From Streptomyces sp. NBC_01304 (lineage in GTDB: Bacteria; Actinomycetota; Actinomycetes; Streptomycetales; Streptomycetaceae), in assembly GCF_035975855.1 (NCBI RefSeq), contig NZ_CP109055.1, positions 9,486,001-9,550,000 on the forward strand: a stretch of DNA of 64,000 bases. The letters run 5' to 3'. The position numbers were made by a program, and so were the translations under genes. Below are positions 24,387-34,110 of this stretch, piece after piece. The notes under the pieces are model-generated. The model searched no databases. It was not told the DNA's origin and worked only from the letters and a program-made list of their open reading frames with translations. Each line of letters starts with the position of its first letter. Position 1 is the stretch's first letter.

Positions 24387-25052
24387 TCATCGACGCTCGA
24401 TGTGGTGGACCATCAGTGCGATCTGGACCCTGTTGGTGAGGTCCAGTTTGGTGAGGATGTTCGAGACGTGGGTCTTCACTGTGGGGATGCTCAGGTACAG
24501 GGCAGCCGCGATTTCCGCGTTCGTCTTGCCCTGACCGATGGCGCGGGCGACTTCAAGTTCCCGCTCGCCGAGTGCTGCCAGGCGTGAACCGGCGGCCTCG
24601 GCAGGGTGGTTGTGGCCGGATCCCGTCTTCACCTGGCCGATCAGTTGCAGGGTCACGGCAGGTGATAGGACCGGTTCACCGGCCGCGGCCTTGCGTACGG
24701 AATCGATCAGGGTCGCGGGCGGAGTGTCCTTGAGGAGAAAGCCCGCCGCGCCCGCCTGCAGGGCGCGCAGTACATGCTGGTCGGTGTTGAAGGTCGTGAG
24801 CATCACGATCTGCGGCGCGTTCGGGCGCCGGGTCAGTGCCTGGGTGGCGGCGATGCCGTCCATGGTCGGCATCCGGATGTCCATGAGCAGTACATCGGGG
24901 CGGTGCTGGGCGATCAGTGGGAGCACCTCGCTGCCGTCACCGGCTTCTGCCACGACCTCCAGGTCGGGGGCACTGCCGATGATCATGCGTAGTCCAGCGC
25001 GGACCAGCGGGTCGTCGTCCACCAACAGGATCCGGACGGGGGCCGGGTTCAT
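24387..25052 (-). CDS. NarL/LuxR-type response regulator
   Basis: 221 residues from ATG 25052, which overlaps the kinase stop (ATGA). Receiver: VRILLVDDDPLVRAGLRMII, phospho-acceptor Asp in VLLMDIRMPTMDG (about residue 55), VMLTTFNTDQH and FLLKDTPPATL. C-terminal LuxR HTH: LGERELEVARAIGQGKTNAE and IPTVKTHVSNILTKLDLTNR. It forms a two-component pair with the adjacent kinase. Targets are unknown; the deacetylase and small membrane protein genes divergent from the kinase are candidates by position. Confidence 0.92.
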   Translation of the reverse strand: MNPAPVRILLVDDDPLVRAGLRMIIGSAPDLEVVAEAGDGSEVLPLIAQHRPDVLLMDIRMPTMDGIAATQALTRRPNAPQIVMLTTFNTDQHVLRALQAGAAGFLLKDTPPATLIDSVRKAAAGEPVLSPAVTLQLIGQVKTGSGHNHPAEAAGSRLAALGERELEVARAIGQGKTNAEIAAALYLSIPTVKTHVSNILTKLDLTNRVQIALMVHHIERR

Positions 25053-26275
25053 GCGGGCTCCTTCACGGCGGGAGGCCGGTGGGCGGGTGAGGACAGCTGA
25101 GTCGTCGCGTCCCATGGCAGCCACGCGCTCAGCCGGAACTCCGTGCCATGGCGGTAGGTGAGCCTGCCGCCGGCCAGGGAAGCCCGCTCCATGAGGCCTC
25201 TCAGGCCCTGTCCGCCGCCGGGGATCGGCACGTTCGCACCGTTCGGTGGCACTGGATTGGCGACCTCGATCGTCAGGCCGTGCGGGGGGCGACCGTGGAC
25301 AGTGATCGTCACGGGGGCGTTCGGGGCGTGCTTGCGTGCGTTGGTCAGTGCTTCCTGCACGATGCGGTACGCGGTACGGCCGGTGGCCGGGGGGACGTCG
25401 GTCGCGGCAGGAGCCGCCAGCTCCAACTGAGCCCGCATTCCCGCCTGCTGTGCTTCGGCGACCAGTTGCGGCAGGTCGATGAGCGTGGGCTGCGGCCTGT
25501 CGGCGCCCGACGTGGTCAGCGATGAGGCACGCAGTACGCCGATGATCTCGCGCAGATCCTCCAGGGCCTGGTGCGCACTGTCCCTGATCACCCCCGCCGC
25601 TCGCTGGACATCGGCGGCGGGAGCATTCGGAGCCACCTCCAGGGCGCCGGCATGAATACTCAGGAGCGACAGCCGGTGGGCGAGAACATCGTGCATCTCG
25701 CGGGCGATGTCCTCCCGGGCATGCTGTTGCGCCTGCTCGGCGCGGAGCACGGCCTCGCGCTCCGCCTGGGCGCTGCGCTCACCGCGGGCGGCGGCCAGCA
25801 GGCCCCATCCGACCACCGCGGTGATCAGGGTGATGCCGAGCAGGGCGGCGATGGCGTCCGGCACCTGGACGCCGACGCCGATCAGGCCCCGCTCCGCCAG
25901 CGCCAAGGGCACTGGGAGCAGCGCGAGGGCCGCCGCCCACGCCGTCGTACGCCATGGCCGGTACGCGGCGACGGCATACAGCGCCGCCAGCGCGGCCGGC
26001 GCCAGCGCGGAGACGGCCATCGCCGTCGGCAGTAGAACCATAGCGATCAGGACCGGGCAGCGACGGCGCCACCACAGCAGCAGAACGCCCGCCAACGCCA
26101 CCGCCGGGAAGGCCGGGAGCAGCGATGCAAGGTGCGGGAGGCGGCTCGCGAGGCTCGGGTACGCCGAAAAGCTCTGGCTCCAGCCCGTGGATGCGGCGCA
26201 GACGAGCGCGCCCGTGACCACCACGACGGCCAGATCGGTACCTCGCTCCCGCGAGAGAAAATGACGCATATCCAC
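25049..26275 (-). CDS. Sensor histidine kinase (HisKA_3 type)
   Basis: About 408 residues (GTG 26275 or ATG 26269; neither has a clear ribosome site). N-terminal membrane segments span about 1-165. The dimerisation helix with His is REDIAREMHDVLAHRLSLLS at about 188-207. HATPase_c shows QEALTNARKHAPNAPVTITV and GGGQGLRGLMERA. There is no large extracellular domain, as in small DesK/LiaS-like membrane-stress kinases. It is transcribed with the response regulator and divergently from the small membrane protein and deacetylase genes. Confidence 0.9.
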   Translation of the reverse strand: MDMRHFLSRERGTDLAVVVVTGALVCAASTGWSQSFSAYPSLASRLPHLASLLPAFPAVALAGVLLLWWRRRCPVLIAMVLLPTAMAVSALAPAALAALYAVAAYRPWRTTAWAAALALLPVPLALAERGLIGVGVQVPDAIAALLGITLITAVVGWGLLAAARGERSAQAEREAVLRAEQAQQHAREDIAREMHDVLAHRLSLLSIHAGALEVAPNAPAADVQRAAGVIRDSAHQALEDLREIIGVLRASSLTTSGADRPQPTLIDLPQLVAEAQQAGMRAQLELAAPAATDVPPATGRTAYRIVQEALTNARKHAPNAPVTITVHGRPPHGLTIEVANPVPPNGANVPIPGGGQGLRGLMERASLAGGRLTYRHGTEFRLSAWLPWDATTQLSSPAHRPPAVKEPA

Positions 26276-26465
26276 CGAATGTAAACGACCGGCAGACCTT
26301 CACGGGACGACGGAAGCACTGCTCCTGCTATCCGAGACTTTGGGATGAGTGCTGCCGATACCTTGGTCGTACCGCCCCGTCCCTTCGCACGATCAACCTC
26401 CTGGCCTGCGCGAATAGCGTCGACGACAGCAAATGCACCCCCGCAACCCAGGAGGTCGGACCCCC

Positions 26466-26678
26466 ATGAAGTGCAACATCTGGCTGCTGATCGTCGGCAT
26501 CACGCTGGCTGTGACTGGATACACCGGCGCGTACAGCACCTTCTACCCGTCCATCGACGCCCTGTGGTCGTACGACACCTACGCCTGGCGCCTGGTTCTC
26601 TTCGCCGCCGGTGTCTTTGCGATCCACTGCTCGCTGCGCTCCGCCGCCCCGGCCGCCCACCAGGAGATGCAGGGCTGA
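26466..26678 (+). CDS. Small two-span membrane protein
   Basis: 70 residues from ATG 26466 with a strong AGGAGG upstream. Two hydrophobic stretches (IWLLIVGITLAVTGYTGAY, and LVLFAAGVFAIHCSL) make a hairpin membrane protein. The stop overlaps the deacetylase start (TGATG), so the two are translated together. The function is unknown. The coupling suggests an envelope role. Confidence 0.65.
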   Translation: MKCNIWLLIVGITLAVTGYTGAYSTFYPSIDALWSYDTYAWRLVLFAAGVFAIHCSLRSAAPAAHQEMQG

Positions 26679-27445
26679 TGACGAAGCACCGCGCCTCGCG
26701 CCGCAAGACGCTCACCGCGGCGCTGTCAGCCGCAGCGTCCCTGGCCCTCGTGCTCACCGGTTGCTCGATGGAGACGGTCTCGCCCAAGGACGCCCGGGCC
26801 AAGCCCGTCCAGCAGGGCATGGCCGCACCGGACGCAGTGAACTGCGCCAAGGCCGAGTGCATCGCCCTGACCTTCGACGGCGGCCCTGGCCCGTACACCG
26901 CGAAGCTCCTCGACGTACTCAAGGAGAAGGACGTGCCCGCGACCTTCTTCCTGCTCGGCAAGAAGCACATCGACCGTCACCCCGATCTGGTCCGCCGCAT
27001 CGCGGACGAGGGCCACGAGGTCGCCAACCACACCTGGACCCACCCGCGCCTGACCGAGGTGGACGCCGGGCAGGTGCGGGAGGAGCTGGAGCGGACCCAG
27101 CGGGAGCTGGTGAAGCTGACGGGGAAGGAGCCCACTCTCATGCGCCCGCCGCAGGGACGTACCGACGAAGACGTAGCCAAGATCTGCAAGGAACTCGGTC
27201 TCGCGCAGATCCTGTGGAGCACCACCGCCAAGGACTACTCCACCAACGACTCCGGCCTGATCAAGGAGCGCACCCTGGGACAGGCGGACCGCGACGGCAT
27301 CATCCTGCTCCACGACATATACAAGGGCACCGTGGCCGCGGTGCCCGGCATCATCGATGAGCTCAAGCAGCGCGGCTACACCTTCGTCACCGTGCCGCCG
27401 CTGCTCGCTCCGGGCACCGCCGAGCCCGGAAAGGTGTACCGATAG
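26678..27445 (+). CDS. Polysaccharide deacetylase (NodB domain) lipoprotein
   Basis: 255 residues. The signal peptide has lipobox LTGC (about residues 26-29), so it is anchored outside. The NodB domain from about residue 65 has IALTFDGGPGPYT, zinc-binding NHTWTHP, RPPQGR, and ILLHD near the end. In the first motif the second Asp (usual TFDDGP) is Gly, removing one metal ligand while the catalytic Asp and the His pair remain. Such variants occur in the family, so activity is not excluded. Likely substrates are peptidoglycan or another surface N-acetylhexosamine polymer. Confidence 0.82.
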   Translation: MTKHRASRRKTLTAALSAAASLALVLTGCSMETVSPKDARAKPVQQGMAAPDAVNCAKAECIALTFDGGPGPYTAKLLDVLKEKDVPATFFLLGKKHIDRHPDLVRRIADEGHEVANHTWTHPRLTEVDAGQVREELERTQRELVKLTGKEPTLMRPPQGRTDEDVAKICKELGLAQILWSTTAKDYSTNDSGLIKERTLGQADRDGIILLHDIYKGTVAAVPGIIDELKQRGYTFVTVPPLLAPGTAEPGKVYR

Positions 27446-28304
27446 GGCCAGGGGGCGCTGAAGGGGTGCTGCGGGCAGACCTGACCGTGTGGGCTGGGAG
27501 CGGGGATGGTGGCCGCATACGCGAGGTACCCGAAATATTATGAGCGAGGGTTGATCATCGGGTACCTGGCCTGCGCGTCCCGGCTCTGCGCTGGTCCTCT
27601 TTGCGCCGCCCGTCGATTCTGGTCCTCCCTCTGCGCAACATGCCAAAGGGGAAAGCCGCCGTGGCACTGCAGATGGCCTTCACTGCCCTGGCGCCTCTGC
27701 AGGTGAACTGGGGGCAGCTCCCCTGGGCGGTTTTGCCCGCGTTCGTCGGCTACGCGACGCTACGGCGAATTCGCAAGTACTACGTGTCCTGCTTCGTGAT
27801 CGATGAGCAGCGCGCGCCGGTGTCCGCTGCGATTTCCCGTGCGGCCTGGAGGTGCGCAGGAAGTGCCTTGCGCCTCTCCATGCCCGAGAAGCTGACCAGC
27901 TCCGGCGCGTGCGGGACGGCCTGCTTCTGCGGCCCCGTCCCGGTGATGATCTGGCTTATCGCGTCATGGGACTCAGGTAGTCCGGCCTCCCCCGCGAGGC
28001 AGCCGTTGGTGCCGAGAGGTACGGACGGCACGTCGGGCGCATCAGCCTCAGCAGCAGCACCCGCGCCTCACGGACCTACGTCTTGGTCAGCACCACGTCC
28101 AGCAGCTACGGCGGGAACGCCTCGGTCAGATTCCCGAGCGCCCCTGGTCGACCAGTTACCGGACACCGCCCCTGGTATCCGTTCAACTGCCAACTCCACG
28201 CAAAGTAGAGGGCATTGCTGTTAAAGAGTTCACGGGAGTTCGACTACGGACGGTACGCTCAGCAACTCGTACGGTAATGGAACTCAAGGGGATGGCAGAG
28301 TCGC
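27446..28304. other. Gene-poor region with inverted repeat and IS relic
   Basis: About 860 bp. An inverted repeat AGGTACCCGA (27524-27533) / TCGGGTACCT (27558-27567) with a 24-nt AT-rich spacer lies near the left end. The part at about 28040-28160 looks like an IS4-type transposase start on the minus strand. I see no intact gene. Confidence 0.45.
28040..28160 (-). pseudogene. Possible IS4-type transposase N-terminal relic
   Basis: The minus strand reads GALGNLTEAFPP, stop, LLDVVLTKT, stop, VREARVLLLRL, which resembles the opening of IS4-group transposases (LTxxxPPELLDEVLAxT). It is very short with two stops, so confidence is low. Confidence 0.35.
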
Positions 28305-30365
28305 ATGTCTGGCAGTCAGCCGCGTATTCCGCCCGCAATGCTCGTAGAACTGCTGGGCAGGGATGCTGAGTTGACGGACCTGCTGCCCATGGCGCGAGGG
28401 GGTCCGTTGGTGACGGTGGTGGGTCCCGCGGGGGTGGGGAAGAGCAGGTTCGCCACCGAGGTCGCCACCCGGCTCGCTGGTGAATTCGCTGACGGGGTAC
28501 GGGTGGTGTCGGTGGATGCCATGTCTGGAGCGGATCAACTCGCAGCAGCTTTCGTCCACGTGGCGGGCCTCGATCCTGGTGAGGCGTCCTCCGTGCAGGT
28601 CTGTGCGAGCCTTGCCGAGCGGGAGTTGCTGCTGCTCCTGGACGGGTGCGAGCATCTGATCGCAGAGTGTGGTGCCTGGTTGCAGGCGCTCCTGCCGGCG
28701 GCTCCGAAGCTGCGGGTTCTGGCCACGAGCCGCCAGGCTCTCGACCTCTGGCAGGAACGAAAGTATCCGCTGGAGCCGATGGACCTGCCGGACGTGGGCG
28801 CCCAGGGGTCATCGCTCAGTGAAGCGCCGTCCGTGCAGGTCTTCGCGTACTACGCGGCCATGGCCGATCCGGCCTTCCGGCTCGACGACCGTTCCGCAGC
28901 GGATGTCGCCGAGCTGTGCCGCCGCCTTTCGGGGCTGCCGTTGGCGCTTCAACTGGCTGCTTCCCGCGCGGGTTCGTTCACGGTCAGTCAGCTCCTCGAC
29001 CGCCTGGACGGCTGGGGAGCCTTGCGCAGGGCCACTGCCGCACCCGCCCACCATCAGAGTCTTAACGACGCGCTGGCCTGGAGCTTCCGCCTCTGCACGG
29101 CTGAGGAAAGGTTGCTGTGGAGCCGCCTCTCCGTGTTTGTCGGCCCCTTTACCCTCGCGATGGTGGCAGAGGTCTGCGGCGATGAAAGGCTGCTTCCCTC
29201 GGACCTCCTGCGCGACGCGCTGGATGGGCTCGTGCGCCGCTCCGTGCTTCAGGATCACGGCAATGGCTCCTACCGTCTGCTCGCGGTACTCAGGGAGTAC
29301 GGAGCCACGCATCTGGCGCGCAGCGAGGAGGCAACGGCATCCCGACTGGCCCGTAGGTCATGGGCGTTGCGGATGGCCGGCGCCGCGCAAGCAGGGTGGC
29401 GGAGCGGCCAGCAGGTCGAGTGGGTGCGCCGGATGACCGACCACTGGGATGAGTTGGAGTCCGTGGTGGAGGAGTCCCTGCTCGATCCGGAAGGCGGCGA
29501 GGGCGTGCTGACGCTCCTCACCGACCTGTGGTTTCTGTGGGTGGCCGGCGGCCGTATGCGAGAGGGACGCCACTTCCTCGAAGCGGCCCTCGCCGTGGAG
29601 AGGGAACCCACCCCGGCGCGGGCACGCGCGCTGTGGGTGTGCGCATGGCTGGCGCTGCTCCAGGACGATCTGACGGCTGCCCACACCCTGCTGCCGGAGA
29701 TGGACCAAGCCATGGAAGGTCCTGCCGACGACGCCGACCGGGCATACGCCTGTTATGTGCACGGTGCGCTCGCCACCCTGGCCTACGACACCGACGTAGC
29801 CACGGAACACCTTCGAGATGCACTCGAACTCATGCCGGAGGAGGCGCCCTTCGGTCCGGGAGCCGACATGATCAGGTTGACCAGCGCGGCCGCCCGGTCC
29901 CGCACGAAGCCGGAGGTGGCCCGCCGCGCCGCCCTTGCCATTCAGAAGAGCTGCCGTCGCCGGTCGGACGGTTGGAACGCGACCTGGGGCGACTATGTGC
30001 TGGCGATCGTCGACCTGATGAGCGGGGAGGTCGATTCGGCCGAGAAGCACGCGAGAGCGGCGCTGAAGGTACGTCAGGAGTACGGCGACCCGTACGGCAT
30101 GGCCGTCGTGGCCCATGTCCTGTCCGGCATCATGGCGGCCCGGCCGGGACAGGAGCAGTTGGCAGCCGAGCTGGAGGGCGCGGCCAGTGCACTCCGTAAG
30201 GAGCACGGCATGTCCCTGCGCGCCACCCGCTACTACTGGAAAGAACACCAGCAGACCGTGGACCGGCTCTTCGCCACCCTGGGGGATGCGCGCTACGAGC
30301 AGTCCTACCAGGCGGGGGCGGGCCAGTGTATCGATCGGCTTCTGGGGGATCCGCTGGTGGAATGA
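28305..30365 (+). CDS. STAND-type NTPase with TPR-like C-terminus
   Basis: 686 residues from ATG 28305. The NB-ARC-like ATPase has Walker A GPAGVGKS near residue 47, Walker B LLLLLDGCEHL near 113, LRVLATSRQALDLW (sensor 1) and GLPLALQLAASRAG. Helical repeats of the TPR/AfsR kind follow (residues about 350-680). The relatives I know carry a BTAD/OmpR domain in front or a LuxR HTH behind. Neither is present, so no DNA-binding output domain is visible. It may act as a signal-responsive switch working through a partner. It lies 230 bp upstream of the giant surface-protein gene in the same direction. Confidence 0.78.
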   Translation: MSGSQPRIPPAMLVELLGRDAELTDLLPMARGGPLVTVVGPAGVGKSRFATEVATRLAGEFADGVRVVSVDAMSGADQLAAAFVHVAGLDPGEASSVQVCASLAERELLLLLDGCEHLIAECGAWLQALLPAAPKLRVLATSRQALDLWQERKYPLEPMDLPDVGAQGSSLSEAPSVQVFAYYAAMADPAFRLDDRSAADVAELCRRLSGLPLALQLAASRAGSFTVSQLLDRLDGWGALRRATAAPAHHQSLNDALAWSFRLCTAEERLLWSRLSVFVGPFTLAMVAEVCGDERLLPSDLLRDALDGLVRRSVLQDHGNGSYRLLAVLREYGATHLARSEEATASRLARRSWALRMAGAAQAGWRSGQQVEWVRRMTDHWDELESVVEESLLDPEGGEGVLTLLTDLWFLWVAGGRMREGRHFLEAALAVEREPTPARARALWVCAWLALLQDDLTAAHTLLPEMDQAMEGPADDADRAYACYVHGALATLAYDTDVATEHLRDALELMPEEAPFGPGADMIRLTSAAARSRTKPEVARRAALAIQKSCRRRSDGWNATWGDYVLAIVDLMSGEVDSAEKHARAALKVRQEYGDPYGMAVVAHVLSGIMAARPGQEQLAAELEGAASALRKEHGMSLRATRYYWKEHQQTVDRLFATLGDARYEQSYQAGAGQCIDRLLGDPLVE

Positions 30366-30594
30366 CTCCTCGGAGGTCGCGCGCGTATTCCCGTCGGGAG
30401 GCGTCGAGCGATTCTGATGGCAAGTGAGGCTGGTCCTGGCGACACAGTGCGGGGTTCGTATGCGCAATTCCACTGAGCCGGACGAGTGGTAACCGATCAT
30501 CATTATTTTGATGGAGGGTGGCTTTGTGCTGTCTTGAGCGCTCTTGCATGTACATCTCTCCAGGCAAGCGGAGAGTCCGTACGAGAGGTTGAGC

Positions 30595-33500
30595 ATGCAG
30601 CGTCCAAGAGGCCGCCCCATCGCGCGGGCGGCCATGACAGCGGGGGTGGTGGCCGTCAGCGGGCTGCCCACCATGGGGGCGACGTCGGCAGCAGCACCCG
30701 TCATCGACGTCGCGGTATCCGTGGTGAAGGACGGAGGCGGCAACTTCACCGGCTCCGACGGACCGGGGCTCGACTCGAGCGCCACGAACGGCGTGGTGCG
30801 AACGAACGACACCGTCCAGTACAAGGTCGATGTCAACGTCATCGGCGGCACCGCCACCAACGAGACGTTCACCGTGAATGCCCCGCCGAACACCGAGTGG
30901 CTGCAGCTGCCGAATGAGTGCACCGGTGCCGGGTCGAAGATCGACGGCGCCAAGCTCATCTGTAATCTCGGCAGTCTGACCAACAAGACGCAGAGCGTTC
31001 CGGTCATGCTGCGGGTCACCGGCAAGGCGAAGAACGGCGACACGATCCCGGTCTCGGCCACGGTCAGCGCGGACAATGCCCCCTCGAAGACCGCGGCGGC
31101 CAAGCCGGTGACGGTCTCGGCCGCGCCCAAGCTGGACCTGAGCAAGAAGGACGGCGGTTTCACCCAGTCCGTGGCCACCGGCAAGGACGGGTCGAAGGGC
31201 GTCGTCTACCAGTTCCCGGTCACCGTCCAGGTCAAGCCGCAGGACGACCCCTCGCACCCGGCGAAGCTGGGCGCCGAGGCCGTGACGTCGCCCATCAGCT
31301 TCACCGACGACATCTCCAAGCTCCTGGCCGGCGGCGCCTCACCGGGCGCGCTGCTCTATGACTGGGGTCCGGAGCCCGCGTGCGCTCCGCAGACGGGCGC
31401 TGGCTACATGCCGTTGGGCAAGGGCGGCACGGCGAACGCGGTCAGCGACAGCGGCACGTTCTCCTGCAGCCAGCCGGGCGCGGGCCAGAACATCGGTGTG
31501 ACCATCGCGGGTGCGGACACCAGCGCCATGCACCTGCCCACCAAGGCCTCCAACGGCACGGCGCTGCCCGCGAACTCCGGTTACGTGGTCGCCGGGAACA
31601 TTCGGATCTGGATCCCGCAGAAGGACATCGACGCGGCCGGCAAGAACGCACCCGGCGGCAGCGTCAAGGTCACCAACGCCTACACGAACTTCGACCCCAC
31701 GAGCGTCTCGGGCCAGTCCAACTACGGCCCGGACGAAGAGCCGTTGGCGAACAACGAGTACGTCACCAACCTCATCGTCGCCGGTGATGCCGGCCTCGCG
31801 AAGCGATACGAGGGCATCGACGGCGGCACCCCGGGCACCGCGGCCGCCCCGCACTCCGGCGACGGCTTCGTCACCGCAAGCGAGCGGATCCGCAGCCGGG
31901 TCGACGCCAACAACAAGACCTCGACCGACATCGCCTCCCTGACGGCGTGCGACACCTTCGACAACAAGGTGCAGACGATCGTCTCGTACAACGGGAAGTA
32001 CTCCTTCGCCACCAACACCGGCTACGGGGTGAAGATCCAGTACGCGGCCGCGAACTGGAGCGGCCCCGACCAGATCCAGAAGGCGACCTGCGACGACGCG
32101 GACGGCCCCTGGTTCGACGACCCGACAAAGGTCCCCGGCGGCGCCGCCGCAGTCGGCAAGGTCCGCTTCGTCGGCACGCTCGGCGGACTCAAGCAAGGCT
32201 TCTACTACACCAACCTGCAGATCAAGAGCGGCCAGCCAGACGGCACCCGGGTCCGCAACTTCGGACACCTCAAGACCACCAAGTGGTCGCACGACGGCGG
32301 CGACGCGGACGAGGCCACCGGCCTGGCCGCGGACCGAGTGACCATCACCGGCGCGCTGGTGAGGGTCAAGAAGAAGCTGGTCGAGCCGGGCACCACGCCC
32401 TCCACCACCCCGGACAAGCCCAGCTACCAGATCACCGCGGGCGGCAGCGCGACCTACGCGCTCTACCCGAGCCTGACCTCCAAGGCCACCGGCGCGGCCA
32501 CCGAGGACGTGACGGTCACCGACATCCTGCCGGAACACATCCAGTACGCGGGCGACCCGTCGATCGCCCCGAAGTCCGTGACGCCCAACGCGGACGGCAC
32601 CACCACCATCGTCTGGGTCCTCAAGGACCGCAAGGTCAACGAGGACATCGCGCCGATCACCTTCAAGGTCAGGGCCAGCTCGCTGGCCCCGGAAACCTCC
32701 GTGGTCAACCAGGCGATCGCCGCCACACCGACCGACGCCAGCCCCGAGCAGCAGCGCAAGGCGACCTCCACCCTGCAGATCGCGCACGGCTCCGCCCTCG
32801 CGGTGGAGAAGACCGCGCCGGTCCCCGTCGAGATCGCCGGCGACAAGCTCGCCTACGAGATGACCCTGGCCAACCGCAGCGCACGCCCCATGACCGGCAT
32901 CGACGTCATCGACGTACTGCCGTACAACGGTGACGATCGCACCCCGGCCACCAAGTTCGACGGCACGGCCGGACTGGCCGCAGCTCCCCAGGTGGCCTCC
33001 GGTGCGACACTGACATACACCAGCGCGGACCCGTCGAAGATCAACCTGGACCCGAAGGACGGCTCCAACGCAGCCGGTGGCGCCACCCGTTGGTGCACCG
33101 AAGCCCAGCTGGGCTCGAGCGGCTGCCCGACGACTCTGGCCAAGGCCACCGGGTTCCGGATCCTGTGGCCGGGACCGCTCGCAGCGGGCGCCAGCGAGAA
33201 GTACGCCCTTCAGCTGGCCACCAAGGGAGCCAAGAACGGCAACGTCTACACCAACAAGTTCGGAGCCCGCAGCAACGGCCTCGCCCTGCCGGTCCAGTCC
33301 GGCGACGCCACGGTCAAGGTGGTGGCAGGCTCGCTCGGCGACTACTTCTGGTACGACGCCAACGGCGACGGAATCCAGGACGCGGACGAGAAGCCCGTCG
33401 CGGGAGCCAAGGTCGAGGCCAAGTCCAGCGACGGGACCACGCTGACCACGACCACGGACGAGAACGGCAAGTACCTGTTCGAGGGCCTGCGCCCCGGCGA

Positions 33501-34059
33501 CTACACGGTCACGTTCCACAACCCCGCCCCGGACAAGCACGAGTTCACCACCCAGGAATCGGGCGACGCGGCCAAGGACTCCAACGCCGACACCGACGGC
33601 GTCACCCGACCGGTCACGCTGAAGGCCGTGCAGGACGACGACGGCACGCTGACAGCAGTAACCCACGAGCGCACCGTCGACGCCGGCCTCAAGCCGAAGC
33701 CCAAGCCGACGGACCCGCCCACCCCGACGGACCCGCCGGAACCCACAGACCCCCCGACCCCCACCGACCCGCCGACCCCCACGGACCCGCCGGAGCCCAC
33801 AGACCCGCCACAGCCGACGGACCCCCCGGCCCCGACGGACCCGCCCTCTCCATCCACTCCGCCCGTCAGCCCACCGGTCACCCGTCCGGCCACCACCCCG
33901 CCGGTGATCCCTCCGGTCGGCCCCGAGCACCCCACCGACCCGCCCCACCTGGCCGAGACCGGATCCAACACCGGTGAGTACGTGGTCGGCGGCATCGCCC
34001 TGATCCTGTTCCTCGCCGGCGTACCCCTCGTGGTCCGCTTCCGGCGCCGCCCCCACTGA
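30595..34059 (+). CDS. Giant cell-surface protein with LAETG sorting signal
   Basis: 1,154 residues from ATG 30595 (GAGAGG upstream). The signal peptide is about 1-35 (ATSAAAP). Several DUF11-type Ig domains follow (for example VNAPPNTEWLQLPNE, VTVTDILPEHIQYAGD, IDVIDVLPYNGDD). An SdrD-B-like domain (GDYFWYDANGDGIQDADEKP, GKYLFEGLRPGDYTVTF) is at about 910-1020, then a proline-rich stalk, then LAETG, a hydrophobic span (YVVGGIALILFLAGVPLVV) and a basic tail RFRRRPH. This is a class E sortase substrate fixed to peptidoglycan. A role in adhesion or aerial structures is inference. No sortase gene is in the window. Confidence 0.85.
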   Translation: MQRPRGRPIARAAMTAGVVAVSGLPTMGATSAAAPVIDVAVSVVKDGGGNFTGSDGPGLDSSATNGVVRTNDTVQYKVDVNVIGGTATNETFTVNAPPNTEWLQLPNECTGAGSKIDGAKLICNLGSLTNKTQSVPVMLRVTGKAKNGDTIPVSATVSADNAPSKTAAAKPVTVSAAPKLDLSKKDGGFTQSVATGKDGSKGVVYQFPVTVQVKPQDDPSHPAKLGAEAVTSPISFTDDISKLLAGGASPGALLYDWGPEPACAPQTGAGYMPLGKGGTANAVSDSGTFSCSQPGAGQNIGVTIAGADTSAMHLPTKASNGTALPANSGYVVAGNIRIWIPQKDIDAAGKNAPGGSVKVTNAYTNFDPTSVSGQSNYGPDEEPLANNEYVTNLIVAGDAGLAKRYEGIDGGTPGTAAAPHSGDGFVTASERIRSRVDANNKTSTDIASLTACDTFDNKVQTIVSYNGKYSFATNTGYGVKIQYAAANWSGPDQIQKATCDDADGPWFDDPTKVPGGAAAVGKVRFVGTLGGLKQGFYYTNLQIKSGQPDGTRVRNFGHLKTTKWSHDGGDADEATGLAADRVTITGALVRVKKKLVEPGTTPSTTPDKPSYQITAGGSATYALYPSLTSKATGAATEDVTVTDILPEHIQYAGDPSIAPKSVTPNADGTTTIVWVLKDRKVNEDIAPITFKVRASSLAPETSVVNQAIAATPTDASPEQQRKATSTLQIAHGSALAVEKTAPVPVEIAGDKLAYEMTLANRSARPMTGIDVIDVLPYNGDDRTPATKFDGTAGLAAAPQVASGATLTYTSADPSKINLDPKDGSNAAGGATRWCTEAQLGSSGCPTTLAKATGFRILWPGPLAAGASEKYALQLATKGAKNGNVYTNKFGARSNGLALPVQSGDATVKVVAGSLGDYFWYDANGDGIQDADEKPVAGAKVEAKSSDGTTLTTTTDENGKYLFEGLRPGDYTVTFHNPAPDKHEFTTQESGDAAKDSNADTDGVTRPVTLKAVQDDDGTLTAVTHERTVDAGLKPKPKPTDPPTPTDPPEPTDPPTPTDPPTPTDPPEPTDPPQPTDPPAPTDPPSPSTPPVSPPVTRPATTPPVIPPVGPEHPTDPPHLAETGSNTGEYVVGGIALILFLAGVPLVVRFRRRPH
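33700..33860 (+). repeat. Tandem PTDPPx repeat in the surface-protein stalk
   Basis: About nine copies of a hexapeptide unit P-T-D-P-P-(T/E/Q/A/S) encoded by near-identical 18-bp units. It forms an extended proline-rich wall-spanning stalk, and such arrays vary in copy number by slippage. Confidence 0.85.
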
Positions 34060-34076
34060 GGCGACGTCACGTGAAC

Positions 34077-34110
34077 GACTGTGGGGCCCAGCAGCCTGGG
34101 CCCCACAGTC
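34077..34110 (+). terminator. Hairpin terminator of the surface-protein gene
   Basis: Perfect 14-bp arms (34077-34090, 34097-34110; GACTGTGGGGCCCA) around loop GCAGCC, 17 bases after the stop. Confidence 0.8.

Noticed and set aside
27601..28224. 207-codon frame with a hydrophobic start
   Set aside because: Composition becomes Ser/Ala/Pro-random, it crosses an IS4-like relic and has no ribosome binding site.
33700..33860. CRISPR-like array
   Set aside because: The regular units are codons of a PTDPP protein repeat without spacers.
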